Below are positions 19,234 through 27,204 of a DNA stretch of 61,005 nt, in pieces. Position 1 is the first letter of the stretch. Every line of letters begins with the position of its first letter. The stretch is from Leyella stercorea. Lineage in GTDB: Bacteria; Bacteroidota; Bacteroidia; Bacteroidales; Bacteroidaceae. The stretch covers positions 1 to 61,005 of the forward strand of contig NZ_JADYTS010000010.1 in NCBI RefSeq assembly GCF_021531355.1. The letters run 5' to 3'. The translations under genes and the position numbers were made by a program. The notes under the pieces were generated by a model. That model was not told where the DNA came from. It saw only the letters and a program-made list of their open reading frames with translations, and searched no databases.

Positions 19234-19716
19234 ATGATTAGAAGAGTCAGGATACAGGATGCTGCCGATATAGTGGCAATCTACAATCGCTATATAGCCG
19301 AAACGACTGTAACGTTCGAGATAGAGCCAATATCAGTCTGTGAGATGCGGAAGCGTATAAGCGACATAGCCTCCTCCTTCCCCTACTTCGTCTATGAAGA
19401 TGAGGGTAGGGTAGCAGGCTATGCCTATGTACATCGATGGAAGGAGCGTGCTGCCTATGCTCACACCCTCGAAACCACCGTCTATCTCAATCCTGACATA
19501 CGCCATTCGGGTATAGGTACAGCCTTGATGCAGCACATCATTAATGAGTGTCGCACTCAGGGCTACAAGGTGCTCATAGCCTGCATTACTGCCGAGAATA
19601 GCGATAGTATCGAGTTTCACAGGCACTTGGGCTTCACGCAGGCTTCACTCTTCCACAATGTAGGCGAGAAGTTCGGCCACTTTCTCGATGTCATAGATAT
19701 GGAGTTGCAATTATAA
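19234..19716 (+). CDS. GNAT family N-acetyltransferase (phosphinothricin/amino-acid acetyltransferase type)
   Basis: The 160-residue protein is a single GNAT domain. It starts MIRRVRIQDAADIVAIYN; TFEIEPIS matches the Pat/YncA subgroup; the acetyl-CoA loop is RHSGIGTALM; and the C-terminal motif SIEFHRHLGF is complete. Members of this subgroup acetylate the amino group of phosphinothricin, methionine sulfone and similar analogues; the natural substrate is not known here. It lies 38 bases after fbp and may be cotranscribed. Confidence 0.85.
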   Translation: MIRRVRIQDAADIVAIYNRYIAETTVTFEIEPISVCEMRKRISDIASSFPYFVYEDEGRVAGYAYVHRWKERAAYAHTLETTVYLNPDIRHSGIGTALMQHIINECRTQGYKVLIACITAENSDSIEFHRHLGFTQASLFHNVGEKFGHFLDVIDMELQL

Positions 19717-19773
19717 AAGAAAACACAGCCCCTAAATAATAATTTCAGGAATAATAACAAATAAACTTTAATT

Positions 19774-20046
19774 ATGAACAGAACCATCATTACAGTAATA
19801 GGAAAGGACACCAAGGGTATCATTGCTAAAGTGTGCACTTTTCTTGCTGAAAACAATGTCAACATCCTCGACATTTCGCAGACCATTGTGCAGGAGTATT
19901 TCAACATGATGATGATTGTAGACATGACCAAAATGCAGAAGCCTTTCGTTGAGGCTGCCGATGAACTCGCAAAGCTTGGTGAGGGCATAGGCGTCCAGGT
20001 AAAGTGCCAGCGCGAGGAGATATTTGATGTAATGCACAGAATCTAA
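19774..20046 (+). CDS. ACT domain protein, UPF0237 family
   Basis: This 90-residue protein consists of one ACT domain, beginning RTIITVIGKDTKGIIAKVC, followed by the second helix-strand unit. ACT domains bind amino acids and regulate enzymes. UPF0237 proteins are commonly encoded next to a UPF0210 (PFL-like) gene, as here, where the two are 22 bases apart. It may be the regulatory subunit of that partner; the reaction is unknown. Confidence 0.9.
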   Translation: MNRTIITVIGKDTKGIIAKVCTFLAENNVNILDISQTIVQEYFNMMMIVDMTKMQKPFVEAADELAKLGEGIGVQVKCQREEIFDVMHRI

Positions 20047-20068
20047 TCATACACAAAACTAATACGTC

Positions 20069-21433
20069 ATGATAAATATCAATGAGGTTATCGAAACCAA
20101 CAAGATGATAGAGAAGGAGAACTTCGACGTGCGCACCATCACTATGGGCATAAGCCTTATGGACTGCGTGAGCGACAATCTCCAGACTCTCTGCGACAAT
20201 ATATACAACAAGATAACACGTCTCGCCAAAGACCTCGTCAGCACAGGCGAGCAGATATCAAAGGAATTGGGTGTGCCTATCGTCAACAAGCGTATTGCCA
20301 TCACTCCTATAGCTCTTGTGGGCGGTAATGCCTGCAAGACATCCGACGACTACGTGGAGCTTGCACGCACGCTCGACCGTGCTGCCAAGGCTGTAGGCGT
20401 AAACTTCCTTGGTGGCTACTCGGCTATCGTCTCGAAGGGAATGACTCATAGCGACGAGCTTATGATACGCTCCATCCCTAAGGCTCTTGCCGAGACCGAC
20501 CTTATTTGCAGTTCGGTAAATATCGGTTCTACCAAGACAGGCATCAATATGGATGCCGTGCGTCTTATGGGCGACATCGTGCGCCAGACTGCCGAGGAGA
20601 CCAAGGAGCGCATGTCCATAGGTTGCGCCAAGCTTGTTGTCCTGTGCAACGCTCCCGACGACAATCCGTTTATGGCTGGTGCCTTCCTCGGAGTGAGCGA
20701 GCCTGATGCTGTGGTAAGCGTGGGCGTGAGCGGACCTGGCGTTGTCAAGTATGCTCTCGAACAGGTACGTGGCGAGAACTTTGAGGTGCTTTGCGAGACC
20801 ATCAAGCGCACAGCCTTCAAGATTACGCGTGTAGGCCAGCTTGTAGCCAAGGAGGCTTCACGCCGTCTTGGCGTTCCTTTCGGCATTATCGACCTCTCGC
20901 TTGCTCCAACTCCGGCTGTAGGCGATTCCGTTGCCGACATTCTTCGCGAGATAGGTCTTGAGCACCCGGGAGCACCAGGCACAACGGCTGCCCTTGCCTT
21001 GCTTAACGATCAGGTCAAGAAGGGTGGCATCATGGCTTCGTCTTACGTAGGCGGTCTTAGTGGCGCCTTCATACCTGTAAGCGAGGACCAGGGCATGATT
21101 GATGCCGTAGAGGCAGGTGCCCTTACCATCGAGAAGCTTGAGGCTATGACATGCGTCTGCTCCGTAGGTCTCGACATGATAGCCATCCCTGGCGACACTC
21201 CTTCTACAACAATAGCTGGTATTATTGCCGACGAGGCAGCCATCGGTATGATCAATCAGAAGACTACAGCCGTGCGCGTCATTCCTGCCATAGGCAAGAA
21301 GGTTGGTGACAAGGTAGACTTTGGCGGACTCTTGGGTTATGCTCCCATCATGCCTGTCAACACCTTCTCGTGCCAGCCGTTCGTAGACCGTGGTGGACGC
21401 ATTCCGGCTCCAATCCACAGTTTCAAGAACTAA
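20069..21433 (+). CDS. UPF0210 / PFL-like family protein (DUF711)
   Basis: The 454-residue protein matches the UPF0210 (DUF711) family, whose fold is related to pyruvate formate-lyase but without the glycyl-radical motif. Recognisable parts are [20 protein letters not shown] at the N-terminus, [43 protein letters not shown] and the glycine-rich C-terminal [14 protein letters not shown]. The function is unknown. Its constant partner is the UPF0237 ACT protein just upstream, which suggests an amino-acid-controlled enzyme. Confidence 0.9.
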   Translation: MININEVIETNKMIEKENFDVRTITMGISLMDCVSDNLQTLCDNIYNKITRLAKDLVSTGEQISKELGVPIVNKRIAITPIALVGGNACKTSDDYVELARTLDRAAKAVGVNFLGGYSAIVSKGMTHSDELMIRSIPKALAETDLICSSVNIGSTKTGINMDAVRLMGDIVRQTAEETKERMSIGCAKLVVLCNAPDDNPFMAGAFLGVSEPDAVVSVGVSGPGVVKYALEQVRGENFEVLCETIKRTAFKITRVGQLVAKEASRRLGVPFGIIDLSLAPTPAVGDSVADILREIGLEHPGAPGTTAALALLNDQVKKGGIMASSYVGGLSGAFIPVSEDQGMIDAVEAGALTIEKLEAMTCVCSVGLDMIAIPGDTPSTTIAGIIADEAAIGMINQKTTAVRVIPAIGKKVGDKVDFGGLLGYAPIMPVNTFSCQPFVDRGGRIPAPIHSFKN

Positions 21434-21456
21434 CTCAAATAAAGATAAATATCTAA

Positions 21457-22899
21457 ATGCTCAACAACAATACCATTTGCGCCATCGCTACCGCCCCTGG
21501 TGGTGCTATTGGCATTATTCGTATCTCAGGCTCCGAAGCCATCAGTATAGCCGACAGGATTTTCCGTCCTGTCGGCTCAACTCTTTCTTTGTCCGAGCAC
21601 AAGGCTTACACTCTTGCTTTCGGCAATATTGTCAACGCCAATAACGACGTGGTCGACGAGGTGCTTGTGTCCATATTCCGCGCGCCTCATTCGTATACCG
21701 GCGAGGACTCCGTAGAGATTTCGTGCCATGGCTCAGCCTATGTGCTTCAGCAGGTTATGCTCCTGCTCACAGAGAATGGTTGCACTCCAGCCGGACCTGG
21801 CGAGTTCACCCAACGTGCCTTCCTTAATGGCAAGATGGACCTCTCGCAGGCTGAAGCCGTTGCCGACCTTATCAGCTCTACCAACAAGGCTACGCACGAC
21901 ATGGCTATGAGCCAACTCAAGGGCCACTTCAGCAACGAGCTTGCCGACCTCCGTGCCCATCTGCTTAAGCTGACATCATTATTGGAACTGGAACTCGACT
22001 TCTCCGACCATGAGGAACTGGAGTTTGCCGACCGTTCCGAACTCTACACCCTTGCTACCGACATCCATAAGCGTCTCCGCTCGCTTGCACGTTCCTTTGA
22101 GGTGGGCAACGCCTTGAAAAACGGCATTCCTGTGGCTATTGTCGGCAACACCAACGTAGGAAAGAGCACGCTCCTCAATCATCTGCTGCATGAGGATAAG
22201 GCTATTGTGAGTGATGTACACGGCACGACAAGAGATTTCATCGAGGACACAACCGTCATCAATGGCATACAGTTCCGTTTTGTCGATACGGCAGGCATCC
22301 GCGATACCGATGATGTTGTTGAGAATATAGGTATAGAGCGCACTTATCAGAAGATGCAGGAGGCCAAGATTGTGCTTTGGCTTATCGACAAGCAGCCTGA
22401 AGCTTCCGAAATCGAGGATATGAAAGAGCGTGTAGCAGGCAAGAAGCTCATCATCGTACGCAACAAGATTGACCTCACCAACCCGTCGTTGGATAATTCC
22501 TTATCGGCGAAGCCGACAATTCAACAACTCTTTATCGGCGAAGCCGACAATTCAACATTCAACACTCAACATTCAACACTCCCCATAGTGGACATTAGCG
22601 CCAAGTACGGCACCAATATCCCTGAGCTTGAACAGCTTATAGTAGAGGCGACCGACATCCCCCAGATCTCCGAAAGCGACATAGTCATAACATCCGTACG
22701 TCATTACTCAGCACTCCTGCATGCCGACGAAAGCCTGCAACGTGTCATCGACTCCATGAATCTCGGACTAAGTGGTGACTTACTTGCAGAAGACCTCCGT
22801 ATGGTGATTGATAGCCTTGCAGAAATTACAGGCGAAGAGCGAATCACCCCGCAAGAAACGCTAAACTCAATATTTAGCTCGTACTGCATCGGGAAGTAG
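21457..22899 (+). CDS. mnmE: tRNA modification GTPase MnmE, with repeat-derived insert in the G domain
   Basis: MnmE, with MnmG, modifies the wobble uridine (5-carboxymethylaminomethyl type) of certain tRNAs. In 480 residues it has the N-terminal formyl-THF-binding domain (1-120), the helical domain, and the inserted G domain with P-loop GNTNVGKST (230-238), G3 DTAG (277-280), G4 NKID (336-339) and G5 SAK (381-383). The C-terminus ends in the functional CIGK. Between G4 and G5 about 30 residues (roughly 346-375) are encoded by a tandem palindromic repeat (22501-22582) that reads through without a stop. Apart from this, all motifs are intact, so the protein is probably active. It follows the UPF0210 gene by 23 bases. 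Confidence 0.93.
   Translation: MLNNNTICAIATAPGGAIGIIRISGSEAISIADRIFRPVGSTLSLSEHKAYTLAFGNIVNANNDVVDEVLVSIFRAPHSYTGEDSVEISCHGSAYVLQQVMLLLTENGCTPAGPGEFTQRAFLNGKMDLSQAEAVADLISSTNKATHDMAMSQLKGHFSNELADLRAHLLKLTSLLELELDFSDHEELEFADRSELYTLATDIHKRLRSLARSFEVGNALKNGIPVAIVGNTNVGKSTLLNHLLHEDKAIVSDVHGTTRDFIEDTTVINGIQFRFVDTAGIRDTDDVVENIGIERTYQKMQEAKIVLWLIDKQPEASEIEDMKERVAGKKLIIVRNKIDLTNPSLDNSLSAKPTIQQLFIGEADNSTFNTQHSTLPIVDISAKYGTNIPELEQLIVEATDIPQISESDIVITSVRHYSALLHADESLQRVIDSMNLGLSGDLLAEDLRMVIDSLAEITGEERITPQETLNSIFSSYCIGK
22501..22582. repeat. Tandem palindromic repeat inside mnmE
   Basis: A 26-base unit at 22501-22526 recurs exactly at 22532-22557 (period 31). Each copy contains the palindrome TCGGCGAAGCCGA, whose centre is the GCGAAGC mini-hairpin sequence. 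A run of ATTCAACA/CTCAACA repeats follows to 22582. Because the period is not a multiple of three, the two copies are read in different frames (SAKPTIQQ and GEADNSTF). Similar AATTCAACATTC runs are, as I recall, common between genes in Bacteroidales. Confidence 0.85.
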
Positions 22900-22912
22900 A
22901 ACTATAGGTATG

Positions 22913-23377
22913 TCATTTCGACCTTTTATATATACTAACTATGCACAGAACAATAACAAAACAACAAACAACAATATAGAGATTTTCAATAAGCAAGGAT
23001 TTGTTGAAGGACGTGTGTTTGGTACTTTTTGATGCCGAAGTGTTTTGACTAAACGTTGACAAGCTGTCTATGGTGTTTGATTTATGCATCAATATGTTAT
23101 GTTTTACGCTTGAATATTTCGCACCGAATATCTTTATAGAGGGTTTTTCGGCTGGCGTAATGTAAGGCTTGTTATTGTTGAAAAAAGATATCGAACAGCT
23201 GTCGAAAGACCAAAATACAGAATCGTTAGTGTGGCACAATAAATATGAAAGATTGCCGAAATAGCGGCTGTTGATGTCTATGCGCAGCACTTCTGACTCC
23301 TCGGAAGAAGACTTTGTACTCTTACACGAAAAGCATAAGAGCGCAAAAAATATTAGTAACAATTGCTTTATATACAC
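22913..23377 (-). CDS. Lipoprotein with C-terminal membrane anchor, unknown function
   Basis: The 154-residue protein has an N-terminal signal with lipobox LLCFSC (lipidated Cys18) and a second hydrophobic segment at about 130-150 followed by KRSK. The middle is Ser/Thr/Asn-rich with no known domain. A lipoprotein N-terminus plus a C-terminal membrane helix is the layout of unimolecular spanins, which join inner and outer membranes during phage lysis, but no other phage genes are nearby. The gene is more AT-rich than its neighbours, which suggests recent acquisition. It ends 13 bases from the mnmE stop, convergently. Confidence 0.6.
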   Translation of the reverse strand: MYIKQLLLIFFALLCFSCKSTKSSSEESEVLRIDINSRYFGNLSYLLCHTNDSVFWSFDSCSISFFNNNKPYITPAEKPSIKIFGAKYSSVKHNILMHKSNTIDSLSTFSQNTSASKSTKHTSFNKSLLIENLYIVVCCFVIVLCIVSIYKRSK

Positions 23378-23403
23378 ATATATTATATATTAGCATATTC
23401 CTT

Positions 23404-23446
23404 GGTAGTGTAAACTGAACTGTGTTACGGCTCTGTTTACACTACC
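23404..23446 (-). terminator. Hairpin between ttcA-like gene and the lipoprotein gene
   Basis: GGTAGTGTAAAC (23404-23415) pairs perfectly with GTTTACACTACC (23435-23446) across a 19-base loop. It lies just after the stop of the ttcA-like gene on the minus strand and probably ends that transcript, though no strong T-run follows. Confidence 0.55.
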
Positions 23447-23472
23447 GATATCCATGTTTTTTGTCATCAGAA

Positions 23473-24210
23473 TCATTCATCGTTAATGCTAATAAGTTTG
23501 CCTTCTTTCTCCAATGCGTGCCATATTGAGTAGCGTGCTTCAGGATTAATATGTTCAATCTCTTCAAACACTCTTCGCATATCTGTACGGTTTGATTGTT
23601 TCTCGTAAGGGCAGGTCTTAATTTGCTTTTCATATCTACACAACTCTGCGTATTCTTGGATGTTACTCTCTTTTATTAGGCACAATGGACGTATGATGGT
23701 GAGTGGCATCTTGTCCATTTGCATAACAGCCGGCATTGTGGAGAAAGAACCTTGATAGAATTGGTTGAGCATAGCTGTGTGGATTATGTCATCCATGTGA
23801 TGACCGAGGGCTATCTTGTTGAAGTCAGCTTCCTGAGCGTAGTGGAACAGGGCTTTCCGACGATGCCACGAGCATAGGAAGCAGGCAGGTTTGTCTGATT
23901 TTTTTGTATCATCAAATTCTGTATTGATGATATGTAGTTTCACTCCATGTTCGCTTGCAAATCTTTCCAAATATGAAGTGTCCGACTCGTAATGTATGTT
24001 TTTCATGCGTACATGTACAGCTTCTACTTCTATTTTGGGCTTGAAGATACGTTGACGACGTGCGAGCATCTCAAGCAAGCACAACGAATCCTTACCTCCC
24101 GACAATCCTATGAGAATACGGTCGCCGTCAGCGAGCATAGAATAGTCGGTGAGAGCTTTTTGAAACTGCTTATAGAGCTGATGGTTAAGAATTTGTTCGA
24201 GAGTTCTCAT
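23473..24210 (-). CDS. TtcA-like PP-loop ATPase (tRNA thiolation type)
   Basis: The protein belongs to the TtcA/TtuA group of PP-loop ATPases, which activate a tRNA base by adenylation and put sulfur on it (2-thiocytidine 32 for TtcA). The start at MRTLEQ gives 245 residues and avoids overlap with the upstream gene; the open frame extends 16 codons further. The PP-loop motif is LSGGKDS (about residue 38), the CxxC is in ACFLCSWHRR, and GHHMDD is present. The C-terminal cysteine is in TCPYEKQSNR. These Cys residues would hold the iron-sulfur cluster. It is downstream of the DUF486 gene with a 7-base gap. Confidence 0.85.
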   Translation of the reverse strand: MRTLEQILNHQLYKQFQKALTDYSMLADGDRILIGLSGGKDSLCLLEMLARRQRIFKPKIEVEAVHVRMKNIHYESDTSYLERFASEHGVKLHIINTEFDDTKKSDKPACFLCSWHRRKALFHYAQEADFNKIALGHHMDDIIHTAMLNQFYQGSFSTMPAVMQMDKMPLTIIRPLCLIKESNIQEYAELCRYEKQIKTCPYEKQSNRTDMRRVFEEIEHINPEARYSIWHALEKEGKLISINDE

Positions 24211-24217
24211 GTCTTGT

Positions 24218-24583
24218 TTACTTAAACACAAGGTAGACGGCTGCAATGATAAATACAAATGCTAACAGGTGGTTCCATTTCAATGTTTCGCCTTGGAACA
24301 TAATATTGGCAATGAGTGCGAATACAATAAGACTGATGCACTCTTGCACCACTTTCAACTGAACGAGCGAAAACGGACCTCCATTGCCTTGAAAACCTAT
24401 ACGGTTGGCTGGTACCTGACAACAATACTCAAAGAAAGCTATTCCCCATGAAAATGCTATAACACCTATCAATGGCCAATGGCTTGACACACCTGTCTGC
24501 TGAAGCTTCAAATGACCATACCATGCTAAAGTCATGAATATGTTAGAGAGAATAAGTAAAATAATGGTGTAGAATCCTGACAT
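24218..24583 (-). CDS. DUF486 (DMT-superfamily-like) membrane protein
   Basis: The 121-residue protein has four predicted membrane helices, with the family segments MTLAWYGHLK, SWGIAFFEYCCQVPANRIG and LKVVQECISL, which identify DUF486. The family resembles a half-sized drug/metabolite transporter; its substrate is unknown. The start at MSGFYTI (24583) places the first helix at the N-terminus; the frame is open 12 codons further upstream, into the repeat region. It probably shares a transcript with the ttcA-like gene. Confidence 0.85.
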   Translation of the reverse strand: MSGFYTIILLILSNIFMTLAWYGHLKLQQTGVSSHWPLIGVIAFSWGIAFFEYCCQVPANRIGFQGNGGPFSLVQLKVVQECISLIVFALIANIMFQGETLKWNHLLAFVFIIAAVYLVFK

Positions 24584-24599
24584 ATTAGTTTTTTTATAA

Positions 24600-24698
24600 A
24601 AGCCCCACTTCCAGCCCATCCACGCAGGGAGGAGAGATTTTTCTGTAATCAGTACATATTACTCCCCTCCCTGCAGGGGAGGGGTCGGGGTAGGGCTT
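24600..24698. repeat. GC-rich imperfect inverted repeat
   Basis: The 37-base arms at 24600-24636 and 24662-24698 are imperfect inverted repeats (AAGCCC outside, CGCAGGGAGGAGAG and CTCCCCTCCCTGCAG inside) around a 25-base AT-rich spacer. The right arm also holds a near-palindrome CTCCCCTCCCTGCAGGGGAG. T-runs follow outward on both sides, so it can act as a terminator for the NfnAB gene. I recall similar CTCCCTGnAGGGAG elements between genes in Prevotella and Bacteroides, so it may be an interspersed (MITE-like) element. Confidence 0.7.
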
Positions 24699-24714
24699 CG
24701 TTTTTATTAATTTA

Positions 24715-27063
24715 TTATCCTTTCAATCTCTCGTCCATGGCTGCAGCCGCTCTGCGACCGTCACCCATAGCGAGGATAACTGTTGCTCCTCCGCGTACGA
24801 TATCGCCACCGGCGAATATCTCTGGGCGTGAGCTTTGCATCTGTTCGTTAACAGCTATAGTGTTCTTTCTACCGAGTTCAAGTCCCTTGATAGAGTTTGG
24901 TACAAGTGGGTTGGGCGAAACGCCTACAGCTACGATCACCTGGTCTACCTCTATAGTTACGGTCTTGCCTTCTACTGGCACTGGCTTGCAGCGTCCGCTT
25001 GCGTCCGGCTCACCCAATTCCATTACCTGAAGTACGGCAGCCTTTACAGCTCCCTTCTCGTCTGCGATATATTCTATCGGGTTGTGCAGTGTGAGGAAGT
25101 TGATTCCCTCCTCCTTTGCGTGCTTCACCTCCTCAAGACGTGCTGGCATCTCTGCCTCTGAGCGACGGTATACGAGTGTCACATCACCGCCCAGACGCTT
25201 TGCTGTACGGCAAGAGTCCATTGCCGTATTGCCACCGCCTACTACAAGCACATGTTTGCCAATGTTGATAGGCGTATCGGCGAGAGGATTGGCTGCATCC
25301 ATAAGGTTCACACGTGTCAGATATTCGTTCGACGACATGATGTTCAGAGCATTCTCGCCCTTAATACCCATGAAGTTAGGCAATCCGGCACCCGAACCAA
25401 CGAATATTCCCTTGAAGCCTTCTGCCTCAAGCTGGTCGGTGGTGATTGTCTTGCCGATGATACAGTCGGTGGTGAATATTACGCCCATCTTCTTCAGATT
25501 CTCTATCTCTACGTCAACGATGCGGTTTGGCAGACGGAACTCTGGAATACCATATTTCAGCACACCGCCAATCTCGTGCAGTGCCTCGAATACATGCACC
25601 TCGTAGCCCTTCTTCACCATGTCGCCGGCAAAGCTCAATCCCGAAGGACCGCTACCTACTACAGCCACCTTAATTCCGTTCTTTGGTGCCATGTCGGGTA
25701 TGGCGATGTTGCCACTCTCACGTTCAAAGTCGGCAGCAAAACGCTCCAGATAACCGATAGCTACAGCAGGTTCGTTCATCTTCAGATGGATACACTTGCT
25801 TTCGCACTGTTTCTCCTGCGGGCAAACACGGCCACATACGGCTGGTAGGGCAGAGGTGCTCTTCAGTACCTTGGCTGCAGCGAGGAATTGTCCGCGCTCG
25901 ATGTTCTTGATGAATGATGGGATGTTGATGTTTACCGGACAACCTTCAACACATGCTGGCTTACCACAGTCGAGGCAGCGATGTGCCTCGCGTACAGCCA
26001 TTTCCTTGGTCAGGCCTTTATTCACTTCCTCGGTACGTGTTGTTGCACGATATACGGGGTCGAGTTCAGGCATCTGCACACGCTCTATTGCCTTGCGTTC
26101 GGCAGGCTTCATGGCTGCGCGCAATTCCTTACGCCATTCAGCGTCGCGGTCGGTGAGTTGTTCTATTGTCTCATTGGTAGGTTCTACGTCCATGCAAGTG
26201 GCGCATCCCTTGGTCTCTTCCTTTTTCTCTATGCCACGCAGATGCTCTTCGTAGTGCTCCATCTCCTCGCGCTCAGCGTCGCGGAATGTGCCCATACGCT
26301 TGAACATTTCGTCCCAGTCTACAAGCGCTCCGTCAAACTCAGGTCCGTCGATGCACACAAACTTGGTCTTGCCTCCAATCGAGAGGCGGCAAGCACCGCA
26401 CATACCGGTACCGTCGACCATAATAGTGTTCAATGAAACTTCAACAGGGATGTTATATTTCTGTGCCATGAGGCAGCTGAACTTCATCATGATAGGAGGA
26501 CCAATTGCAAAAACCTTGTCAACGTGCTCTTCCTGATTGATGAATTTCTCGATACCTACAGTTACTACGCCCTTTTCGCCGTACGATCCGTCATCGGTCA
26601 TGATGATGAGTTCGTCGCTGCTCTGGCGTACCTCATCCTCAAGTATTACGAGGTCCTTGCTACGTCCGGCAATAACTGACAATACACGGTTGCCTGCAGC
26701 CTTCAATGCGCGGATAATAGGAAGCATCGGAGCTACGCCAACGCCACCACCTGCACACACTACAGTGCCGAAGTTTTCTATGTGGGTAGGATTGCCGAGA
26801 GGACCAACTACGTCAGTGATGTAGTCGCCTTCATTAAGACTGCACAACTTTGTCGACGAAAGACCTACCTTCTGCACAACAATGGTTATCGTGCCGCGCT
26901 CAATGTCTGCATCAGCAATGGTCAGAGGCACACGCTCGCCATTCTCACCAACACGTACAATGATGAAATTGCCTGCCTTGCGACTCTTTGCTATCAATGG
27001 GGCTTCAATCTCAAAAAGATAAACCTTCTCTGAGAACTGTTTTTTCAGTACGATTTTGTTCAT
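24715..27063 (-). CDS. NfnAB-type fusion: ferredoxin-NAD(P) reductase plus GltD-like flavoprotein
   Basis: This 782-residue fusion is often annotated as dihydroorotate dehydrogenase B NAD subunit plus glutamate synthase small chain, but its layout is that of NfnA and NfnB, the flavin-bifurcating ferredoxin:NAD(P)H oxidoreductase. Residues 1-285 form the FAD/NAD-binding reductase with VCAGGGVGVAPMLP (102-115) and [2Fe-2S] cysteines C222, C225 and C237. A linker (about 286-335) contains an extra CATC (287-290). The C-terminal part has two [4Fe-4S] sites (C363, C366, C371, C375 and C410, C414, C420, C424), FAD motif GSGPSG (470-475) and NADP motif GGGNTAMDS. It probably balances NADH, NADPH and ferredoxin in the cytoplasm. 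The missing GltB large chain also speaks against plain glutamate synthase. Confidence 0.85.
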   Translation of the reverse strand: MNKIVLKKQFSEKVYLFEIEAPLIAKSRKAGNFIIVRVGENGERVPLTIADADIERGTITIVVQKVGLSSTKLCSLNEGDYITDVVGPLGNPTHIENFGTVVCAGGGVGVAPMLPIIRALKAAGNRVLSVIAGRSKDLVILEDEVRQSSDELIIMTDDGSYGEKGVVTVGIEKFINQEEHVDKVFAIGPPIMMKFSCLMAQKYNIPVEVSLNTIMVDGTGMCGACRLSIGGKTKFVCIDGPEFDGALVDWDEMFKRMGTFRDAEREEMEHYEEHLRGIEKKEETKGCATCMDVEPTNETIEQLTDRDAEWRKELRAAMKPAERKAIERVQMPELDPVYRATTRTEEVNKGLTKEMAVREAHRCLDCGKPACVEGCPVNINIPSFIKNIERGQFLAAAKVLKSTSALPAVCGRVCPQEKQCESKCIHLKMNEPAVAIGYLERFAADFERESGNIAIPDMAPKNGIKVAVVGSGPSGLSFAGDMVKKGYEVHVFEALHEIGGVLKYGIPEFRLPNRIVDVEIENLKKMGVIFTTDCIIGKTITTDQLEAEGFKGIFVGSGAGLPNFMGIKGENALNIMSSNEYLTRVNLMDAANPLADTPINIGKHVLVVGGGNTAMDSCRTAKRLGGDVTLVYRRSEAEMPARLEEVKHAKEEGINFLTLHNPIEYIADEKGAVKAAVLQVMELGEPDASGRCKPVPVEGKTVTIEVDQVIVAVGVSPNPLVPNSIKGLELGRKNTIAVNEQMQSSRPEIFAGGDIVRGGATVILAMGDGRRAAAAMDERLKG

Positions 27064-27140
27064 GTGTAGTAATGTTATTGTTTTAAGTTAGGTTTGATAA
27101 AAGGGTATTAGTAATAATGTATAGAAGTTAATGAAGTGAA

Positions 27141-27163
27141 GGAGTCAGAATAAGTCTGACTCC
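27141..27163 (-). terminator. Hairpin downstream of serS
   Basis: GGAGTCAGA (27141-27149) pairs with TCTGACTCC (27155-27163) around a five-base loop. It lies about 40 bases after the serS stop and before the NfnAB start, so it probably ends the serS transcript. Confidence 0.65.
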
Positions 27164-27204
27164 TCTCTTTCTTTATTTTTGTCTGCAGAATTTGTTTCTG
27201 CTAA

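Noticed and set aside
24715..27063. Dihydroorotate dehydrogenase electron-transfer subunit or GltBD glutamate synthase
   Set aside because: No PyrD or GltB partner is nearby, and the fused NfnA/NfnB layout with its cluster motifs fits the bifurcating oxidoreductase better.
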